Assembly: GCA_021776055.1 (NCBI GenBank)
Contig: JAJFGP010000041.1
Span: 1 to 35,173 of the forward strand
Source of the DNA: Kiloniellaceae bacterium
Lineage (GTDB): Bacteria > Pseudomonadota > Alphaproteobacteria > Kiloniellales > J153
Direction of reading: 5' to 3'
Length of the DNA stretch: 35,173 bases
In this document: in pieces, positions 30,437 through 35,173 of the stretch
Numbering within the stretch: the first letter of the stretch is position 1
Layout: each line of letters starts with the position of its first letter
Notes under the pieces: generated by a model
The model's input: the letters and a program-made list of their open reading frames with translations, nothing else
Told to the model about the DNA's origin: nothing
Databases searched by the model: none
Translations under genes and position numbers: made by a program

Positions 30437-33232
30437 ATGACTCAACTTGACGCATCGCCCCACCCGCACGACCATCATCTCTATTTGGTCGACGGGTCGG
30501 GTTATATCTTCCGCGCCTTTCACGCCCTGCCGCCGATGACCCGGCCGGACGGCACGCCGGTGAATGCGGTCTATGGCTTTACCAACATGCTCATCAAGCT
30601 GTTGGCGGATACGGACGCCGCCGGCATCGCGGTTATCTTCGATGCCGGGCGCAAGACCTTCCGCAACGACATCTATCCGGACTACAAGGCCAACCGGCCG
30701 CCGCCGCCGGAGGAGTTGATCCCGCAGTTCGCTCTGATCCGCGAAGCCACGCGCGCCTTCAACGTGCCGTGCATCGAGCTGGCGCAATTCGAGGCCGACG
30801 ATCTGATTGCCTCCTACGCGCGCCAAGCGCGGCGGGAAGGGCTGGATGTCACCATCGTCTCCTCGGACAAGGACCTGATGCAGTTGGTGGGGCCGGGGGT
30901 GAACATGCTCGACCCGGTGAAGAACCGCGCCATCGGCCCGGACCAGGTGCGCGAGCGTTTCGGCGTGGGACCGGAGAAGGTGGTGGAGGTTCAGGCGCTG
31001 GCCGGCGATTCCACCGACAACGTGCCCGGTGTACCGGGCATTGGTGTAAAGACGGCCGCGCAACTGATCACCGACTACGGCGATTTGGAAAGTCTGCTGG
31101 CCCGCGCCGGCGAAATCAAACAACCCAAGCGGCGCGAGAATTTGTTGCAGTTCGCCGAGCAGGCGCGCATCTCGCGCAAGCTCGTGGAGTTGCGGGCGGA
31201 TGCGCCGTTGGAGATGTCGCTGGATAAGCTCCGGCCGGGCACCCCGGACCCGGATATCTTGCGCGCCTTCCTGGCGGAAAACGGCTTCCGTTCGGTCATT
31301 GCGCGCTTAGAGCTCGGCGCCGAGGACAAAGGGCAAACGACAGAGCAGAAGGGCGCGACCCCCGAACCATCCCCGGCCGAGGCTACTTACGAGCTGGTGC
31401 AGGATTTGTCGGCGCTGGAGGCCTGGGTCGCGGCGGCGTACGAACAGGGCGTGGTCGCGGTGGATACGGAGACCACGTCGCTCAATGCCTTGCAGGCGGA
31501 TTTGGTGGGTGTCTGCCTGGCGGTAACCCCCGGCAAGGCGTGTTACATCCCGCTTGGCCACCGGGGTGCTGGCAACGATGGCGGTCTGGACCTGGCGGGA
31601 GCCGAGGCGGCGCCGAAACAAATCCCACTCAAAAAGGCAATCTCAGCGCTCAAACCCCTGCTGGAGGACCCGGGGATTCTCAAGATCGGCCAGAACATGA
31701 AGTACGATAGCCTGGTGCTGGGACGCCATGGCATCGAGGTGGGGCCGTTCGACGATACCATGCTGCTCTCTTATGTGCTCGATGGCGGCCGGCATGGGCA
31801 CGGCATGGACGACTTGGCGAACATCCATCTTGGCCATACCACCATCACCTTTTCCGAGGTGGCCGGGTCCGGGCGCAACAAAATAACTTTCGATCAGGTG
31901 CCGCTGGATAAGGCGCTCGACTATGCGGCGGAGGATGCGGATATCACCCTGCGCCTGCATGCGGTGCTCAAACCGCGCCTGGTAGCCGAGCACCGGACCA
32001 CCGTTTACGAGACGTTGGAGCGGCCGCTGGTGCCGGTGCTCACCACCATGGAGCGCACCGGCATCAAGGTGGACCGCGAAGTCTTGCGCCGCCTCTCCAA
32101 CGACTTCGCCACGCGCATCGCCGATCTAGCAACGCAAATCCATAAACTCGCCGGACGATCGTTTAACATCGGCTCACCCAAGCAGTTGGGCGAGATTCTA
32201 TACGACGAAATGAGCTTGGCGGGCGGCAAGCGGGGCAAAAGCGGTGCGTATGCCACCGGCGCCGATGTGCTCGAAGGCCTAGCGGCGCAAGGACATGACC
32301 TGCCGGCTCGCGTTCTCGATTGGCGCCAGCTCAGCAAACTCAAAAGCACCTACACGGATACTTTGCAGGAGCAGATCGATCCCGCCACCGGTCGCGTGCA
32401 CACGTCTTTCAGCCAGGCAATCGCCTCCACCGGGCGGCTGGCCTCCAGCGACCCGAACTTGCAGAACATCCCGATCCGGACCGAGGAAGGGCGCAAGATT
32501 CGCCACGCCTTTATCGCCGATGCGGGGTGTCGCCTGCTCTCCGTCGACTATAGTCAGATCGAGCTGCGCTTGGCCGCCGAGATCGCCGATGTGCCGGCCT
32601 TGCGCCAGGCCTTCCTCGACGGGCAGGACATTCATGCCATCACCGCCGCCCAAGTCTTCGGCGTGCCGGTCGAGGGCATGGACCCCATGATCCGGCGCAA
32701 GGCCAAGGCCATCAACTTCGGCATCATCTATGGCATTTCCGCCTTCGGCCTGGCGAACAACCTGAGCATTCCGCAAGGCGAGGCGAAGGCCTACATCGAA
32801 GCTTATTTCGCCCGCTATCCGGAAATCCGCGCCTATATGACGCGCACCGCCGATTTTTGCCGCAAGCACGGCTATGTGGAGACCCTCTTCGGCCGCCGCA
32901 TCCACATAGCAACCATCGCCGATAAGAATCCGGCGCGGCGCAACTTCGGCGAACGCGCGGCCATCAACGCACCAATCCAGGGCACGGCCGCGGATATCAT
33001 CAAACGGGCGATGATCCGCGTGGGTCCGGCCCTGACAAAGGCCGGGCTGAAAGCGCGCCTTTTGCTCCAGGTGCACGATGAGCTGTTGTTCGAGGTGCCG
33101 ACGGCGGAGATCGATGAGACGGCTGCCTTGGTCAAACAGGTTATGGAAAATGCCTGTCGCCCAGCGGTCGAGTTATCCATACCCATCACCGCCGATGTCG
33201 GCATCGGCGACAACTGGGCCACGGCGCACTAG
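30437..33232 (+). CDS. polA: DNA polymerase I
   Basis: The 931-residue protein has all three domains. The 5'-3' nuclease runs from LYLVDGSGYIFRAFHALPPM to the helix-hairpin-helix GDSTDNVPGVPGIGVKTA. The 3'-5' proofreading exonuclease keeps its acidic residues (VAVDTETTSLNALQ and later YAAEDADITLRL). The polymerase domain has motif A LSVDYSQIELRLAAE, motif B RRKAKAINFGIIYGISAFG and motif C LLQVHDELLFEVP. It fills gaps in repair and removes Okazaki primers. ATG 30437 is chosen by homology; there is no clear ribosome binding site, and the 13 residues before it in frame look unrelated. Confidence 0.97.
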   Translation: MTQLDASPHPHDHHLYLVDGSGYIFRAFHALPPMTRPDGTPVNAVYGFTNMLIKLLADTDAAGIAVIFDAGRKTFRNDIYPDYKANRPPPPEELIPQFALIREATRAFNVPCIELAQFEADDLIASYARQARREGLDVTIVSSDKDLMQLVGPGVNMLDPVKNRAIGPDQVRERFGVGPEKVVEVQALAGDSTDNVPGVPGIGVKTAAQLITDYGDLESLLARAGEIKQPKRRENLLQFAEQARISRKLVELRADAPLEMSLDKLRPGTPDPDILRAFLAENGFRSVIARLELGAEDKGQTTEQKGATPEPSPAEATYELVQDLSALEAWVAAAYEQGVVAVDTETTSLNALQADLVGVCLAVTPGKACYIPLGHRGAGNDGGLDLAGAEAAPKQIPLKKAISALKPLLEDPGILKIGQNMKYDSLVLGRHGIEVGPFDDTMLLSYVLDGGRHGHGMDDLANIHLGHTTITFSEVAGSGRNKITFDQVPLDKALDYAAEDADITLRLHAVLKPRLVAEHRTTVYETLERPLVPVLTTMERTGIKVDREVLRRLSNDFATRIADLATQIHKLAGRSFNIGSPKQLGEILYDEMSLAGGKRGKSGAYATGADVLEGLAAQGHDLPARVLDWRQLSKLKSTYTDTLQEQIDPATGRVHTSFSQAIASTGRLASSDPNLQNIPIRTEEGRKIRHAFIADAGCRLLSVDYSQIELRLAAEIADVPALRQAFLDGQDIHAITAAQVFGVPVEGMDPMIRRKAKAINFGIIYGISAFGLANNLSIPQGEAKAYIEAYFARYPEIRAYMTRTADFCRKHGYVETLFGRRIHIATIADKNPARRNFGERAAINAPIQGTAADIIKRAMIRVGPALTKAGLKARLLLQVHDELLFEVPTAEIDETAALVKQVMENACRPAVELSIPITADVGIGDNWATAH

Positions 33233-33236
33233 GGCC

Positions 33237-34157
33237 TCACTCCGATCGGACGGTTGACTCCGCTGTATGCCAGGTGGGTAGGCGCTTGGTCAGGATGACG
33301 GCGTTGCCGAGTAGCACCAGGGCGATGCCGACGGCATCCAGAGCCGTCCAGTGGAAACCCTCGAACCAGGTGGAAAGCGCCAGGGCAACGATGGGGAAGA
33401 GCACGGTGACATAAGAAGCGCGGTCCGGGCCGATGTGGCCGATCAGGGTCAAATAGCTCCAGAAGCCGGCGACCGTGGCAAAGATCGCCAGATACAGCAG
33501 GGACAACACATAGACCGGCGCCGGGTCGAAGACAAAATCGCTGCCGCGCGCAACGGTCAGAAGAGTGATGGCAAGGGCGCCGTAAAACATGCCATAGGCG
33601 TTGCTTTGCAACACCGGCAGACCGCGCTTGCGCTGGCTCCAGGCCGAGGTGAGCATACCCGCCGAGGCGAAGCAGGTGCCGATCAGAGTCAAGCCGAGAC
33701 CGAGCGACCCCTGGCGGGACAGATCGAAAGCCATGATCTCCGGCCAAAAAACAACCGCGATGCCGCCAACCCCCAAGACCGCACCGACAACCACCCGCGC
33801 CTGGACGGCCGTGCGGAAGAGAATGGCACCGCCGATGATGTTCAGGATCACCACGGTTGAAAACGCAACGGCGACCAGGCCTGTCGTCAGGTGCTGGCTA
33901 CCTGAGTAGATGAAGAAGTAATTGACGGAAAACAGGCTGAACCCCTGCAGGGCCATGAAACCATGATCCGCCAGGGAAAACCGCATACGGCGGCGCATTG
34001 CTAAGCAGAGAACAAGCATGAGCACCGCGGAAAGGATGATGCGGTAAGCAACAGAGACGTCCGGCGGCACCACGCCGAGTTGGAACTTGATCGCCAGCCA
34101 GCTTGTCCCCCAAAGGAGGACGGTCAGCGCGTAGAGGCCGAGATCTTTAGACGACAT
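33237..34157 (-). CDS. EamA/DMT-superfamily transporter
   Basis: The 306-residue protein has about ten predicted membrane helices in two EamA repeats. The first starts YALTVLLWGTSWLAIKFQLG and the second GLGLTLIGTCFASAGMLTSAW. Such inner membrane proteins export metabolites or amino acids; the substrate is unknown. It is convergent with polA, with only four bases between stops, and lies 56 bases downstream of pckA on the same strand. GAGAGAA is upstream of the start. Confidence 0.92.
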   Translation of the reverse strand: MSSKDLGLYALTVLLWGTSWLAIKFQLGVVPPDVSVAYRIILSAVLMLVLCLAMRRRMRFSLADHGFMALQGFSLFSVNYFFIYSGSQHLTTGLVAVAFSTVVILNIIGGAILFRTAVQARVVVGAVLGVGGIAVVFWPEIMAFDLSRQGSLGLGLTLIGTCFASAGMLTSAWSQRKRGLPVLQSNAYGMFYGALAITLLTVARGSDFVFDPAPVYVLSLLYLAIFATVAGFWSYLTLIGHIGPDRASYVTVLFPIVALALSTWFEGFHWTALDAVGIALVLLGNAVILTKRLPTWHTAESTVRSE

Positions 34158-34213
34158 ATATCATTCTCTCTGGCGCGAAGTACCGCGCCGAGGGCAGCGG
34201 TGTTTTATGGCGG

Positions 34214-35173
34214 CTAGACGCTGGCGTGGATGCCGGCGGCCTTCACGGCGTCGCTGACGTAGGGCTCGAACTGTTTGAAGTTGGCCTCGAAACGAGCCGA
34301 AAGCTGACGCGCCGTCTGATCGTAAGCGGCCTGGTCCGCCCACGTGGTCTTCGGGTTCAAAACCCCCGCCGGCACATCGGGGCACGCCTCGGGAATGGCC
34401 AGGCCGAAGGTCGGATGCACCGCGGTGGCCGCATCGGCCAGGCGGCCGTCCAGGGCGGCCCGCACCATGGTGCGCGTGTAGTCGATCTTCATGCGGGTGC
34501 CGACACCGTAAGCACCGCCGGTCCAGCCGGTATTGACCAGCCAGCAACGGGCCCCGGTGCGGGCGATTTTTTCGCCCAGCAACTTGGCATAGGCCGACGG
34601 ATGGCGCGGCATGAAGGGCGCGCCGAAACACGTGGAGAAGGTGGCCTTGGGTTCGTTGCCCAGGCCTTTTTCCGTGCCCGCGACGCGCGCCGTATAGCCG
34701 GACAGGAAATGATACATCGCCTGTTCGGGGCTGAGCTGGCTGATCGGCGGCAGCACGCCGAAGGCATCGGCGGTGAGCATGACGATGGTTTCGGGATGTC
34801 CGCCGCGGCTGCTCTCGCTGGCGTTCGGAATGAAATCGAGCGGGTAGCTCGCACGGGTATTTTCCGTGTAGCGACCGTCATCCAGATCCAAGGCGCCGGT
34901 GGCTTCGTCCAGGACCACGTTCTCCAAGACGGTACCGAAGCGCCGGGTGGTTGCGAAAATTTCCGGCTCGGCCTCGGCCGAAAGGCGGATCACTTTGGCA
35001 TAACAACCGCCCTCGAAATTAAAGACGCCGGTATCCGACCAGCCATGCTCATCATCGCCGATCAGAAGCCGCGTGCTGTCCGCCGAGAGTGTCGTCTTGC
35101 CGGTGCCGGATAAGCCGAAGAAGATGGCCGCATCGCCGCGCGCGCCGATATTGGCGGAGCAATGCATGGGCAA
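34214..35173 (-). CDS. pckA: Phosphoenolpyruvate carboxykinase (ATP), partial
   Basis: The 319 visible residues are the C-terminal 60 percent of ATP-type PEP carboxykinase; the N-terminus lies past the window edge. Signatures include PMHCSANIG, the kinase loop [15 protein letters not shown], the metal-site [12 protein letters not shown] and [12 protein letters not shown], then [12 protein letters not shown] and [10 protein letters not shown]. It converts oxaloacetate and ATP to phosphoenolpyruvate, the entry step of gluconeogenesis. The first codon at the edge is TTG (Leu) within the gene, not a start. Confidence 0.97.
   Translation of the reverse strand: MPMHCSANIGARGDAAIFFGLSGTGKTTLSADSTRLLIGDDEHGWSDTGVFNFEGGCYAKVIRLSAEAEPEIFATTRRFGTVLENVVLDEATGALDLDDGRYTENTRASYPLDFIPNASESSRGGHPETIVMLTADAFGVLPPISQLSPEQAMYHFLSGYTARVAGTEKGLGNEPKATFSTCFGAPFMPRHPSAYAKLLGEKIARTGARCWLVNTGWTGGAYGVGTRMKIDYTRTMVRAALDGRLADAATAVHPTFGLAIPEACPDVPAGVLNPKTTWADQAAYDQTARQLSARFEANFKQFEPYVSDAVKAAGIHASV

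Overview
The window is a gene-dense, GC-rich stretch of an alphaproteobacterial chromosome, probably from the Rhodospirillales or a related chemotrophic lineage. This placement is an inference from gene content and protein style; there is no rRNA here to fix it. It begins inside a yciB-like septation gene and ends inside pckA. It carries one tRNA gene (Arg, anticodon CCG) and no phage, transposase or CRISPR array. One short transposon-like palindromic element sits at 16464-16733.

Region 1 (1-7.7 kb) is mixed metabolism. It holds fhs (formate-tetrahydrofolate ligase) and an HxlR-type regulator divergent from a four-gene detoxification-like run (glutathione transferase, SnoaL/NTF2-like protein, tautomerase, cupin). 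Next come two translationally coupled small proteins, one a zinc-ribbon candidate, below a structured non-coding stretch at 5250-5634. A minus-strand run of DoxX-like protein, agmatinase-family ureohydrolase and 3-methyladenine glycosylase I (tag) follows.

Region 2 (7.7-21.5 kb) is the centrepiece: a nearly complete sulfur-oxidation (Sox) island. To the left, on the minus strand, are soxT (YeeE/YedE thiosulfate permease family), soxR (ArsR-family repressor with a cysteine pair), a GlcG/HbpS-like heme-binding protein, soxS (thioredoxin) and soxF (flavocytochrome c sulfide dehydrogenase flavoprotein). To the right, on the plus strand, are soxX-Y-Z-A-B-V, then soxW, soxC and soxD. SoxAX and SoxB act on SoxYZ-bound thiosulfate, SoxCD oxidises the sulfane sulfur, SoxV and the thioredoxins SoxS/SoxW supply periplasmic reductant, and SoxF handles sulfide. 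Having SoxCD predicts complete oxidation to sulfate without stored sulfur globules. Five AT-rich operator-like sites (ATTC / TTGATAT / CGAATATGAT) lie in the intergenic regions of the island and mark a probable SoxR regulon. Two uncharacterised exported proteins are tied to the island by these sites: a duplicated helical-bundle protein divergent from soxW, and a 403-residue secreted protein after soxD whose predicted mature N-terminus is histidine.

Region 3 (21.5-35.2 kb) holds a lipoprotein, a methionine gamma-lyase-like enzyme, tRNA-Arg, a lipoprotein lysophospholipase and an ABC ATPase, and an NDUFS6-like zinc-finger protein. A catalase and a peroxiredoxin each sit behind the same promoter and perfect Fur-family palindrome. 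These are followed by homocysteine S-methyltransferase, a TetR regulator, polA, a DMT-family exporter and pckA (partial).
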